A stretch of 64,000 nucleotides of DNA from Campylobacterales bacterium (GTDB lineage: Bacteria > Campylobacterota > Campylobacteria > Campylobacterales > Sulfurimonadaceae), in the NCBI GenBank assembly GCA_016938735.1, contig JAFGUB010000027.1, forward strand, positions 1 through 64,000, given 5' to 3'. This document shows positions 26,439 through 34,901 of this stretch, in pieces. Position 1 is the stretch's first letter; each line of letters starts with the position of its first letter. The position numbers and the translations under genes were made by a program. A model generated the notes under the pieces. That model was not told the DNA's origin. It ran no database searches and saw only the letters and a list, made by a program, of their open reading frames with translations.

Positions 26439-27132
26439 TCTTTTATCCATCATCGCCATCGCCTTTTTAGGCTCATTCGGCCACTGCATCGGCATGTGCG
26501 GCGGCATCGTCATGGCCTACTCCACGGCCAAGATCGACGGCAGTTGGAGCCGGCTCATGCAGGCGCAAAGCCACATCCTCTACTCACTAGGCCGCGTCAC
26601 GACCTATACGCTTTTAGGCGCGCTCTTTGGCGCTCTAGGCGGCGTAGCGACCTTTAGCAACACCGCTAACGGTACCTTGCTGCTCATCGCCGGGATCGCG
26701 ATGATCCTCTCGGGCCTCTCGCTGCTGGGCAAGATCAAGTTTCTTACCCTCATCGAACACTCTCTTTCGGCCAACGCATGGTATCAAAGCACCTTCAAAG
26801 CCGCTCTGCGTAGCCGCAGCCGCCTAAGCTTTTACCTTCTGGGACTCCTCAACGGCCTGCTGCCCTGCGGCTTTGTCTACTTCTTCGCCATCACCGCCGC
26901 TTCAACTGCAAGCCCGCTGTGGGGAGCGCTGGTGATGCTCATCTTCGGCCTCTCCACCATCCCCGCACTCTTTAGTCTGGGCTTTTTTGTGGGGGTTTTT
27001 CGTCAAGGCAGCCTGCGCGCACTGATGATCAAGCTCGCCGCACTGGCCGTAGTGGCCTATGGCGGCATGACCCTTTATAGCGGCTATGGCTACCTCACCG
27101 ACCCGACCAAAACGCTGAGGGATTGTCACTAA
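26425..27132 (+). CDS. TauE/SafE-like membrane protein (COG2836 type)
   Basis: A 235-residue protein with six predicted helices and the motif FGHCIGMCGG in the first, a hallmark of the COG2836 (sulfite exporter TauE/SafE or UreH-like) family that is often found near cytochrome oxidase or copper genes. A second conserved segment is LLNGLLPCGFVY. The GHCxGMCGG and LPCG motifs have been linked to copper or thiol transport in relatives such as CcoS-cluster and DsbD-like proteins. TTG start overlaps the NosL gene by 14 nt with GGAGAG before it. Confidence 0.85.
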   Translation: MESVNLLSIIAIAFLGSFGHCIGMCGGIVMAYSTAKIDGSWSRLMQAQSHILYSLGRVTTYTLLGALFGALGGVATFSNTANGTLLLIAGIAMILSGLSLLGKIKFLTLIEHSLSANAWYQSTFKAALRSRSRLSFYLLGLLNGLLPCGFVYFFAITAASTASPLWGALVMLIFGLSTIPALFSLGFFVGVFRQGSLRALMIKLAALAVVAYGGMTLYSGYGYLTDPTKTLRDCH

Positions 27133-27201
27133 GCCGACGCCTTGCGATCACCCTAAGCCTCTTCGCTCTAAAGTACGACCAAACGATACAAAGGAGCAAA
27201 A

Positions 27202-27399
27202 ATGATCGTGTGCGATTGCAAAGAAGTTACCTATGAGATGATTCTTGAAGCGGTGCGTACCCACGGCGCTAATCTCGAGGCCGTTATGGAAGCGACCGAA
27301 GCCGGCAGCGTTTGCGAATGTTGCCTAGAAGAGGATTGCGACAAAGTTGATCTGCCGCTTCCGCTTGCCATTACCCAAGCCGCACAAACGCTTGGCTAA
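27202..27399 (+). CDS. BFD-like [2Fe-2S]-binding protein
   Basis: A 65-residue protein with the bacterioferritin-associated ferredoxin Cys pattern CDC (4 and 6) ... CECC (39-42 region), followed by a short acidic tail. AAAGGAG precedes the ATG. BFD-type domains carry a [2Fe-2S] cluster; as the last gene after the copper cluster its partner is unclear. A similar domain is embedded in the hydrogenase flavoprotein fusion at 34902. Confidence 0.8.
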   Translation: MIVCDCKEVTYEMILEAVRTHGANLEAVMEATEAGSVCECCLEEDCDKVDLPLPLAITQAAQTLG

Positions 27400-27419
27400 T
27401 ATCTTTATACTCCCTGTGA

Positions 27420-27425
27420 TATAAT
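27420..27425 (+). promoter_or_regulatory. -10 element of the GGDEF-EAL gene
   Basis: Consensus TATAAT preceded by TGTGA in a 70-base gap, 45 bases before the TTG start of the next gene. Confidence 0.55.
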
Positions 27426-27470
27426 CGAAGTAGATTTTAAATTACATTCAAACAGCTCACAGGAAGTGTT

Positions 27471-29891
27471 TTGCCACTATTTTCATCTAATCTACGTGAA
27501 CGCCTTAGTATTTTAGTCTCATCAGGTTGTCTGAGTGCAGATCAACTGAGCGCTCTAAGCGAAGAGGAGTTAGTGGATCAATTACTTCAGTGTTATGATG
27601 CATTGCAATGTCGCTATGGCACACTCAGCAATGAGATGCAAACGCTCCAAGATCAGCTACATGTAACCCAAAAGCTCTCCACCCACGTTCAAGAGTTGCA
27701 TGATACCCGCGAGCGCCTTTTAGAGTTGGCTAACTACGATGCACTGACCAAGCTACCCAACCGTACCTTGCTCGCGGATCGGCTCGAAATCGCCTGTTCA
27801 TACGCCCAACGCGATAACACCTGCGTCGCCGTCTGCATGATCGATCTTGACGGTTTTAAGCAGGTCAACGACACCTACGGCCACAATGTAGGCGATGCAG
27901 TTTTGATCGAAGCAGCGCAGCGCATGAAGCGGATCAGCCGCAAACACGACACGGTTGCCCGTCTCGGCGGCGACGAATTTGTGTTGATTCTGACCAAACT
28001 CTCGCAGTGCGAAGAGAGCGCCATGATGCTCTACCGCGTCGTCAACCTCCTTAGCCGCCCATACTTGATCGGTGAGCACCGCATCGAAAGCATCAGTGCC
28101 AGCATCGGGGTCACGTTTTACCCCAAAGATCCCGTCGCACCCGATCAACTGCTGCGCCACGCCGACGAAGCGATGTACAAATCCAAAAAAAGCGGCAAAA
28201 ACCGCTTCACCTTCTTTGACGTAGACACCGACAACAAAATCCGCGCCAACAACCAAACCATCAGTAGAATCACCGCCTCGCTTCAAAAAGGAGATTTTAC
28301 GCTCTACTACCAACCCAAAGTGAACGCACTTTCAGGAGAAATTCTCGAAGTCGAAGCACTTGCACGCTGGCGCCATCCACTACTGGGCATTGTCTCGCCC
28401 AGCGAGTTTTTACCCCTCATCGAAAGCGACGAAACACTGAATGCCGCATTCGATACCTGGGTGCTTACCGAGGCGTGCCGACAGATCATTGCATGGCAGA
28501 AAGAGGGCCTTTTTCTGAAAATATGCATCAACCTCTCCGTGCGCCTCTTTCGCAGACAAGACTTTGTGCCGTGGCTCACACGCCTGGTCGCACCACTCGG
28601 TGAAGGCAAAGAGATCTTCCCCTTTTTGGAGTTTGAGATTCTCGAAAATGCCGCACTGGAAAATCTGCCGCTTTCCAAGAAGATCATCCATGCGTGTCAA
28701 GAACTCGGCATCTCATTCGCGCTTGATGATTTCGGCACCGGCTACTCCTCGATGATGCACCTCAAAGAGCTTCCGATCGATACTATCAAAATTGACAAAC
28801 ATTTTGTCCTCGGTATGCTCGAAGAGAGTGCCAACATGGTGATCGTTCAGGCAATGATCGCTATGGGCAATGCCTTTGACATTCATGTGACGGCTGAAGG
28901 AGTTGAACATATCGAACAGTTTATAACCCTTCTGGATTTGGGTTGCGACGACATACAGGGCTTTATCGTCGCCAAACCGATGCCCAAAGAGGAGCTTCCG
29001 GAATTCATTAGACACTTTACTCCTGATCCACGCTGGCAAATCGTTGCCCACAGCCTCCCTTCAAAGATCGATTTTGAACTCCTGCTGGCTGCTACCAACC
29101 ACAACCATTGGTTAGAACGCTCTTTAGAATCTCTCAGTTCAGATACTTCAAGGGAGCTACATGTAAACCTTCCCTCCCAAGAGTGTCGCATGAGTCAATG
29201 GCTTGAAGAGCAACGAACCGGCGAGCTGGGACGATTTGAAACTTTTGCGGCGCTTGAGGCCCTCCACCAAGAGCTGCACCAACGCATCGCAACCCTACAA
29301 GATCAGGCGGCATCGACACGCAAACCGCTGAATCAACAGGAGCGGCTCTTGATCCTCGAGACCAATGCGCGCCTCGATCACCTACTGCGCCAAATGCGTC
29401 AAGAGGTGGAAGCAGTGAAGAAAAAAATAATCTTATCGATAAAATTATGGAAAAAAGGAGACACTATGGCAAGCAGCACCATCGCTTGGGATAAAAGTTA
29501 TGAAGTCGGCATCGAAGACATCGACGAGCAGCACCGTATTCTGGTCAGCACCCTCAAGGAGGCTGATGAAAAATTAAGTGGCGATGCTTCTCAAGCTATG
29601 CTCGAGCGTATCACAAAGGATCTGCTTAGCTACGCGCTCTACCACTTCGAGACGGAAGAGGAGAAGATGCAGCAATACGACTACGCCAAAACTCACCCGC
29701 GAGAGTATGAAACCCACATGAAACAGCACCGCGATTTCTCGGCAAAGGTTGTCCAAATTCGCGACGATATCAAGATGAACAAGCCGATCAACAAAGACGA
29801 TCTGATTACTTTTTTGACACAATGGCTCATCAACCGTATCAACAAAACCGATAAAAAACTGGGACTCTTTTTACAGCAACAGGCGCAGTAA
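27471..29891 (+). CDS. GGDEF-EAL-CZB-like protein in frame with a hemerythrin domain
   Basis: An 806-codon frame from a TTG start. Order: N-terminal helical segment (1-85), GGDEF domain with LGGDEF at about 165-170, EAL domain from EVEALARW (near 295) with DDFGTGYSS, a His/Trp-rich region NHNHWLERS ... CRMSQWLEEQ resembling a CZB zinc domain, then hemerythrin (DEQHRILV, HFETEEEKM, H-x-DF) from residue 666. EAL catalytic residues look complete, GGDEF active site also. A strong AAAAAAGGAG and ATG at 29466 start the hemerythrin part, and a run of seven A at 29421-29427 precedes it: with six A the upstream protein would end at EAVKKK-stop. Thus it may be two genes joined by one base. Confidence 0.8.
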   Translation: MPLFSSNLRERLSILVSSGCLSADQLSALSEEELVDQLLQCYDALQCRYGTLSNEMQTLQDQLHVTQKLSTHVQELHDTRERLLELANYDALTKLPNRTLLADRLEIACSYAQRDNTCVAVCMIDLDGFKQVNDTYGHNVGDAVLIEAAQRMKRISRKHDTVARLGGDEFVLILTKLSQCEESAMMLYRVVNLLSRPYLIGEHRIESISASIGVTFYPKDPVAPDQLLRHADEAMYKSKKSGKNRFTFFDVDTDNKIRANNQTISRITASLQKGDFTLYYQPKVNALSGEILEVEALARWRHPLLGIVSPSEFLPLIESDETLNAAFDTWVLTEACRQIIAWQKEGLFLKICINLSVRLFRRQDFVPWLTRLVAPLGEGKEIFPFLEFEILENAALENLPLSKKIIHACQELGISFALDDFGTGYSSMMHLKELPIDTIKIDKHFVLGMLEESANMVIVQAMIAMGNAFDIHVTAEGVEHIEQFITLLDLGCDDIQGFIVAKPMPKEELPEFIRHFTPDPRWQIVAHSLPSKIDFELLLAATNHNHWLERSLESLSSDTSRELHVNLPSQECRMSQWLEEQRTGELGRFETFAALEALHQELHQRIATLQDQAASTRKPLNQQERLLILETNARLDHLLRQMRQEVEAVKKKIILSIKLWKKGDTMASSTIAWDKSYEVGIEDIDEQHRILVSTLKEADEKLSGDASQAMLERITKDLLSYALYHFETEEEKMQQYDYAKTHPREYETHMKQHRDFSAKVVQIRDDIKMNKPINKDDLITFLTQWLINRINKTDKKLGLFLQQQAQ

Positions 29892-29919
29892 ACTTGGGAT
29901 GTAGGCCTTTGCCCTGTGT

Positions 29920-29925
29920 TATAAT
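29920..29925 (+). promoter_or_regulatory. -10 element of the lytic transglycosylase gene
   Basis: TATAAT preceded by CTGTGT, 31 bases upstream of the ATG at 29957. Confidence 0.5.
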
Positions 29926-29956
29926 TCAGCCTTGCAAACTGAAAAAACGGAACGTG

Positions 29957-30568
29957 ATGATTAAAAATTTGCTCATCTTTTTTGTCTTGTCGCTGATTCA
30001 TCTGCACGCCAACACAGGAAGCCTTTGGAACAAGGCCGGTGAAGCCTTCGGCATCGATCCGCGTCTGCTCTATGCGATCGCCAGCGTCGAGAGCAACCAC
30101 CGTCCTCTCTCCGTTTCGGCCAATTACAAAAAAATGAGTTCGTATCAAAAACAGCGCCTACTTGCCATGCTCAGCGCCAAAGGTATCCCGCATATCACCA
30201 TGACCAAAGTGATCTCGATCGAAAACCGAAACCTTGCCGAAGCGCTCGAAGTGATCACCTTTCTTGATTACCACCGCTACCCCAGCTTCGACATCGGATT
30301 GATGCAGGTGAACAACATCCACAAAGAGCGTCTCCAAAAAGAGGGCATCACGCTTCACCAACTGCTGATGCCCGCTACCAACCTCAAAGTCGCCGCAGAG
30401 ATTCTTGCCGATTGCTACAAAAGACACCGCAACAACCGCAAAGCGATCAATGCCTACAACGGCAAGCTTTATGGAAACCCTTACTACTCAAAAGTCGAAA
30501 ACGAACTCAAAAAGCTTCTCTTTCCCCACGAAAAAAGCAACAAACGCCTCTTTTATCAGATCCTTTAA
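29957..30568 (+). CDS. SLT-type lytic transglycosylase
   Basis: A 203-residue exported protein: signal peptide to about residue 18 (LIHLHANTG), then a single SLT domain with the catalytic Glu in AIASVESNH, and the GLMQVN and NAYNGK blocks. It cleaves peptidoglycan glycan strands to 1,6-anhydro ends. Size fits the small IagB/specialised type that often assists envelope machines, but no such machine is next to it. Start supported by AACGGA upstream and by the signal peptide. Confidence 0.88.
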   Translation: MIKNLLIFFVLSLIHLHANTGSLWNKAGEAFGIDPRLLYAIASVESNHRPLSVSANYKKMSSYQKQRLLAMLSAKGIPHITMTKVISIENRNLAEALEVITFLDYHRYPSFDIGLMQVNNIHKERLQKEGITLHQLLMPATNLKVAAEILADCYKRHRNNRKAINAYNGKLYGNPYYSKVENELKKLLFPHEKSNKRLFYQIL

Positions 30569-30576
30569 AGCGCTCC

Positions 30577-33153
30577 CTACAACACCTCATCCACGCTTAC
30601 CCTATAGACCTGCACCGCCACGCCGCTCTTTTCAATACAAGGAAAACGCCCTATCTCCTGAGTGTCAAGCTGTCGCTCTTCATCAAAGAGTAAAATAAAC
30701 TTGTCACCGTGGTAGCGAAAGATCATCGCCGAATCAAAGCGCTCGCGTAAGGCACGGGCGAAGTTGCCTAACAACAGATTGCCCGCCTCCCAACCGTGCG
30801 TCTTGTTAAACGCAGAGACATTTTTAAGATCCACGCACCACAAGATGTTTTGACGCTCCAGCCGCCCCATCAAGACGGTTTTGAGGTAATTTTCGTTGTA
30901 CAGATCGGTAAGTGCATCGGAGAAGAAGTAGGCGAAGCGCCGCTCCTCCAGCTCGCTTTTGGGCATCTGCGACGTCTCGTCGATCACCACGTCTTGCAAC
31001 ACCGGCAGCGCCGCATCGACTACCTCGGGCAAAAACTGCGTCCCGCGCATCGCGGCGAGCTCTTCAAGCGCCTCTTCAAGGGTTTTTCGGGGTTTATAGA
31101 TGCGGTTGGAGGTCATTGCATCAAAGGCGTCTGCAACACTCATGATGTGTGAGAGCATCGGAATCGCCTCCGGATCAAAGGGCTTGGTCTCGGGATAGCC
31201 CCTTCCGTCGAAGCGGGCGTGGTGGTAACGGATAATCTCGGCAAGATCGCGGTACATGTCGATCTGCGAGAGCATCCGATAGCCTGCGGCGGCATGCTGC
31301 TTGATCAGCTCATACTCAAGCGGCGTCAATGCGCCGGGTTTGAGCAAAATGGCATCGGGGGTGACCACCTTGCCGATATCATGCAAAATCGCCGCCTTCT
31401 CCAACTTCTCGATGAGCACATCTTCGATGCCCATGTTTTGGGCAATCAACCGGCAATACTGTGCCACCCGCACCGTATGCCCCGCCGTGTAGCTGTCGCG
31501 CTGCTCGATGAGATCGACAAAGGCCAAGATGGTCTCTTCGTAGTTGGAGATCTTCTCCAGCTCCATCGCCTCAAGCATACTGCGCTGCGTGATCGTGTGT
31601 AGCGTCAGGGCAATATCGGCAGCGAGCTTTTCAAGCATCTCAATCTCTTCGGATTCAAAAGGATCGGCGTTGGTCGAAAAGACGTTCATCACCCCCAAAG
31701 GGCTCTGCGCGTTGCTCATCTGTAGCGGCAGGGCAATCATCCAGTGCACCCCTTCCTCTTTGCCGCTTAAACCCACGGAGATGCTACGCCGCTCTTTCAG
31801 GGCTGTTTTGGCCCCCTCTACGGCGACGTTGTGAGCCGTTTCACCCAATCTATAGCGCGCTTCATCAAACCATACCGGAGGAGCGTCAAAATGGCCTATC
31901 GCCTCCAGCACACCGTTTTTGAGCAATCCGATCCAGACATGACGGTAATGGCTCTGATGCGAAAGCACCTTCATCGCGTTTTCGACAACACTCTGGGTCG
32001 AGTAGGAGGTAATAAGGATCTCGTTGACATCAATGATGGTTTTGAGAATATCTTTGAGATAGCGCTCATGGGTGTTGGCGTGTTCCAGCGCCAACGTGCG
32101 CTCGCTCACCTTTCGCTCGAGTTCGTGGTTGAAGGCTTCAATCTCGGCGCGCTGTGTTTTAAGCACTCCATTGAGTCTGATAATATAAAGTGCCACCCCC
32201 AAAACCAGTGCAAAGAGTCCTAGTGTAGCGACAATCCAGCCGCCGTAGCGCTCATATATATTATGCCATGTGATTTCCCGCAGGGTTTTATAGGGTCCTA
32301 GATGCAGCTCCTGCATCACTACATGTACAGGCGAATAGTCCAGCGGTATCGTCCATCCGGAACTCTCCGAGACGCGCGCGGCGTCGCTATCCGGCGGCAT
32401 TCCCAGCAGCGCAACCGCCACAGCTTCACTAAGCGCCATGGACGTATGCGCAAGCTTGGCAAAGGGCCATTCAGGATAGAGCGCAGTGCTGACAACATAG
32501 GGAAATCCCTCATGGTGTTTCACTCCCAGAACCCTGCAGGCCTACGGAATGATCAATCCTTCGTGGATCATCCGTTCATAGGTATCGGTGCGTACCGTTC
32601 CCGCATTAACTTCACCCTTTTGAAGCGCAAAAATTACCGCGTCGTGACTACCCAAAAAGCGTAGAGATGCAAAGTCTTCCTCCGTAATACCGTGATCCTT
32701 TAGCTCCTTTTGCGCCATGATCCAGCCTCCAAACGACTGCCGATCTACCGCCCCGAAGCGCTTCCCCTTAAGCTCCTCGATACTCTTGATACCGCTATCG
32801 CTTCTGGTGAGCACAACACCTCCAAAACGCGTCTGCATGACACCTGAAAGGGAGAGACTTTTAAGCGTCGCGATTCGGCTGGCGCCGTAAAGCGCTTCAA
32901 GCTCAACATAGTAGGCCGTGTTGGTGATCACAAAATCAATCTCGTGTTTGTGCACTGCCCCCGAAAGCTTTTCAAAGCTCAGCGGCACGATTTCAAAGCG
33001 CTGACCGACTACATTCGCGCTGAGATAATCAGCGGTAGCGCCCCAGCGGCTGAGCGTCTTGGTGTCGCCTCGCTTGGCCAGCACACCGATTTTGACGACG
33101 GTATCGGCGATGACTACGCAGCCAAGCAACAAAATCGCTACCACAATTTTCAT
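30577..33153 (-). CDS. PhnD-like/GAF/HD-GYP/degenerate GGDEF sensor, interrupted by in-frame TAG
   Basis: An 859-codon frame from ATG 33153 with a single internal TAG at 32542-32544 (codon 204). Before it: signal peptide and a PhnD/SBP-type periplasmic domain (GKRFGAVDRQSFGGW, GTVRTDTYERM). After it, in the same frame: ACRVLGVKHHEGFP, the PhnD tail STALYPEWPFAKL, a transmembrane helix, coiled coil, GAF domain, HD-GYP (HDIGKVVTPD, HHARFDGRGYPE) and a GGDEF remnant with YHGDKF. The TAG lies inside one domain, so both sides belong to one sensor. Without readthrough, 32542-33153 makes a soluble periplasmic half and 30577-32523 a start-less remainder. HD-GYP residues for c-di-GMP hydrolysis are present. 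Ends in TAG. Confidence 0.8.
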
Positions 33154-33210
33154 TATCGTTCCTTATTGATGCAAGAGGCTACATTGTACCAAAACGACCT
33201 CTCATTTGCT

Positions 33211-33218
33211 TACATGTA
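33211..33218. repeat. TACATGTA element between divergent genes
   Basis: CTTACATGTAAC in the 145-base region between the minus-strand sensor and plus-strand sorA; the only other feature there is the sorA -10. Confidence 0.8.
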
Positions 33219-33265
33219 ACGCTTATAAAGAAGATAACAACGCCTTAGATGTAAGAGGATTGTGA

Positions 33266-33271
33266 TAAAAT
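33266..33271 (+). promoter_or_regulatory. Candidate -10 of sorAB
   Basis: TAAAAT in the context TGTGATAAAAT, 28 bases before the ATG at 33299; TAAGGAG is the ribosome binding site. Confidence 0.45.
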
Positions 33272-33298
33272 CCGCACAAAATGCCCTAAGGAGTCCAG

Positions 33299-34498
33299 AT
33301 GCAGCGTAGAGAATTTTTCAAAAAATCATTCGCCGCCGCTTCGGCGCTCGCCCTTGCCGATACACTCGGCGCAAGCGAGACCCGACAACCCATCGACAAC
33401 CGCAAAGTTTCATCCATCGCCTTCCCCGAAAAGCGACCGCTGATCACCTATTCCGACCGTCCGCCGCTGCTTGAGTCGCCGCGCGAGACCTTCAGCCGCG
33501 CCATCACCCCCAACGATGAATTTTTCGTACGCTGGCACATGCCTGAAATCCCTACCCACATTGATCCGGCCACTTATAAAATTCACATCAACGGTGCGGT
33601 AGAGCGCGAACTGCACATCTCGCTTGATAGCCTCAAACTAGACTTTGAACAGGTCGAAGTAACCGCCGTACTGCAGTGTGGGGGTAACTCCCGCTCCGCC
33701 TTTACCCCGACCGCCGGAGGTATCCAGTGGGGGCATGGTGCGATGGGCTGTGCCAAATGGAAAGGGGTCCGTCTGCGCGATCTGCTCAGCCGCGCCGGAC
33801 TCAAAAAAGATGCCGCGTGGATCGGCTTCAACGGCCTTGACAATGCCGCCTACTACGAAACACCCAACTTCGTGCGCGAAATGCCGCTTGAAGATCTCGA
33901 CGACCACGTGATCGTCGCTTATGAGATGAACGGCGAGGATCTGCCCTATCTCAACGGCTACCCCCTGCGCCTTGTTATCCCCGGCCACTACTCCGACAGT
34001 TGGGTCAAGATGCTCAGCAACATCACCGTCACCACGGAGTATCAGAAGCTCTTTTTTATGGACGTGGCCTACCGCGTCCCCGATAACGACTGCGAGTGCG
34101 AAACCCCCGAAAACCGCTTTAAACCGACCAAGCCCATCACCACGATGAACGTCAAATCGATCATCGGCTATCCCACCAACAACACCATCGTGCATCACAA
34201 CACCCATCTGGTCGTGCGCGGCGTCGCGTTTGACGACGGCCACGGTATCCGCGACGTACTCATCTCTACCGATGGCGGCAAAACTTGGGGCACTGCGCTG
34301 CTTGATAAAGATGCGGGGCGCTACGCCTTTCGCGCTTTTCGCTACGCGATCAAGCCTACCAAAATGGGCAAACTCACCATTATGGCCAAAGCGATCAACC
34401 GCCTAGGTGCGGAGCAGCCCTTCGCCCACGAGATCAAGTGGAACCACGGCGGCTACAAATTCAACGGTATCGACGCCGTCACCGTCGAAGTGATCTAA
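33299..34498 (+). CDS. sorA: Sulfite dehydrogenase molybdopterin subunit, SorA-like
   Basis: A 399-residue protein of the sulfite oxidase family with a Tat-like leader (QRREFFKKS). The Moco-binding domain has the ligand Cys 127 in VLQCGGNSRS, followed by GIQWGHGAMG and the C-terminal Mo-co dimerisation domain (GVAFDDGHGIRDVLIS). SorA oxidises sulfite to sulfate in the periplasm and passes electrons to the cytochrome SorB encoded next. SoxCD-type or YedY-type assignment is less likely given the pairing with a small cytochrome. Confidence 0.88.
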   Translation: MQRREFFKKSFAAASALALADTLGASETRQPIDNRKVSSIAFPEKRPLITYSDRPPLLESPRETFSRAITPNDEFFVRWHMPEIPTHIDPATYKIHINGAVERELHISLDSLKLDFEQVEVTAVLQCGGNSRSAFTPTAGGIQWGHGAMGCAKWKGVRLRDLLSRAGLKKDAAWIGFNGLDNAAYYETPNFVREMPLEDLDDHVIVAYEMNGEDLPYLNGYPLRLVIPGHYSDSWVKMLSNITVTTEYQKLFFMDVAYRVPDNDCECETPENRFKPTKPITTMNVKSIIGYPTNNTIVHHNTHLVVRGVAFDDGHGIRDVLISTDGGKTWGTALLDKDAGRYAFRAFRYAIKPTKMGKLTIMAKAINRLGAEQPFAHEIKWNHGGYKFNGIDAVTVEVI

Positions 34499-34508
34499 GG
34501 AGCCGCCC

Positions 34509-34817
34509 GTGAAAATTCTATTAACCGCCCTTGTACTCACCGCTTCTGCCTTGATGGCTCAGGTCAACGAACCGGTCGAAGTCCCCTATATCGCCTACGA
34601 GATCAAAACCGGCAAAGGCTTCGACGCCGTCCAAGCCAACTGCCTCACCTGCCACTCTTTTGGCTACATCATCAACCAAGGGCCCCAAGCACGCGCCTTC
34701 TGGCTTGAAAAAACCGTCAAAATGGTAGACGCCTTCAAAGCCCCCATCACCCCCGAAGATGTGCAGAGCATCGCGGAGTACCTCTTCACTTACTACGGCA
34801 ACGGCGAGGAGAAATAA
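34509..34817 (+). CDS. sorB: Small cytochrome c subunit, SorB-like
   Basis: A 102-residue cytochrome c with a signal peptide (to ~LMAQ) and heme site CLTCH followed by SFGYIINQGP; WLEKTVKMVDAFKAP and the final YLFTYYG are typical of the SorB/small sulfite dehydrogenase cytochromes. GTG start ten bases after sorA with AAGGAG upstream, so a two-gene operon. Confidence 0.88.
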   Translation: MKILLTALVLTASALMAQVNEPVEVPYIAYEIKTGKGFDAVQANCLTCHSFGYIINQGPQARAFWLEKTVKMVDAFKAPITPEDVQSIAEYLFTYYGNGEEK

Positions 34818-34868
34818 CTCCTCGTTTTGCCGCCGCGTAATCTCCCCGCAAGAGCGTTTCGCTACACT

Positions 34869-34876
34869 TACATGTA
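34869..34876. repeat. TACATGTA element at the hydrogenase promoter
   Basis: CTTACATGTAAC directly follows a candidate -10 TACACT (34863-34868), at about -1 to -10 relative to where transcription of the hydrogenase operon should begin, 26 bases before its ATG. Confidence 0.7.
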
Positions 34877-34901
34877 ACGTCCTCATCTCAAGGAGTCCTA
34901 C

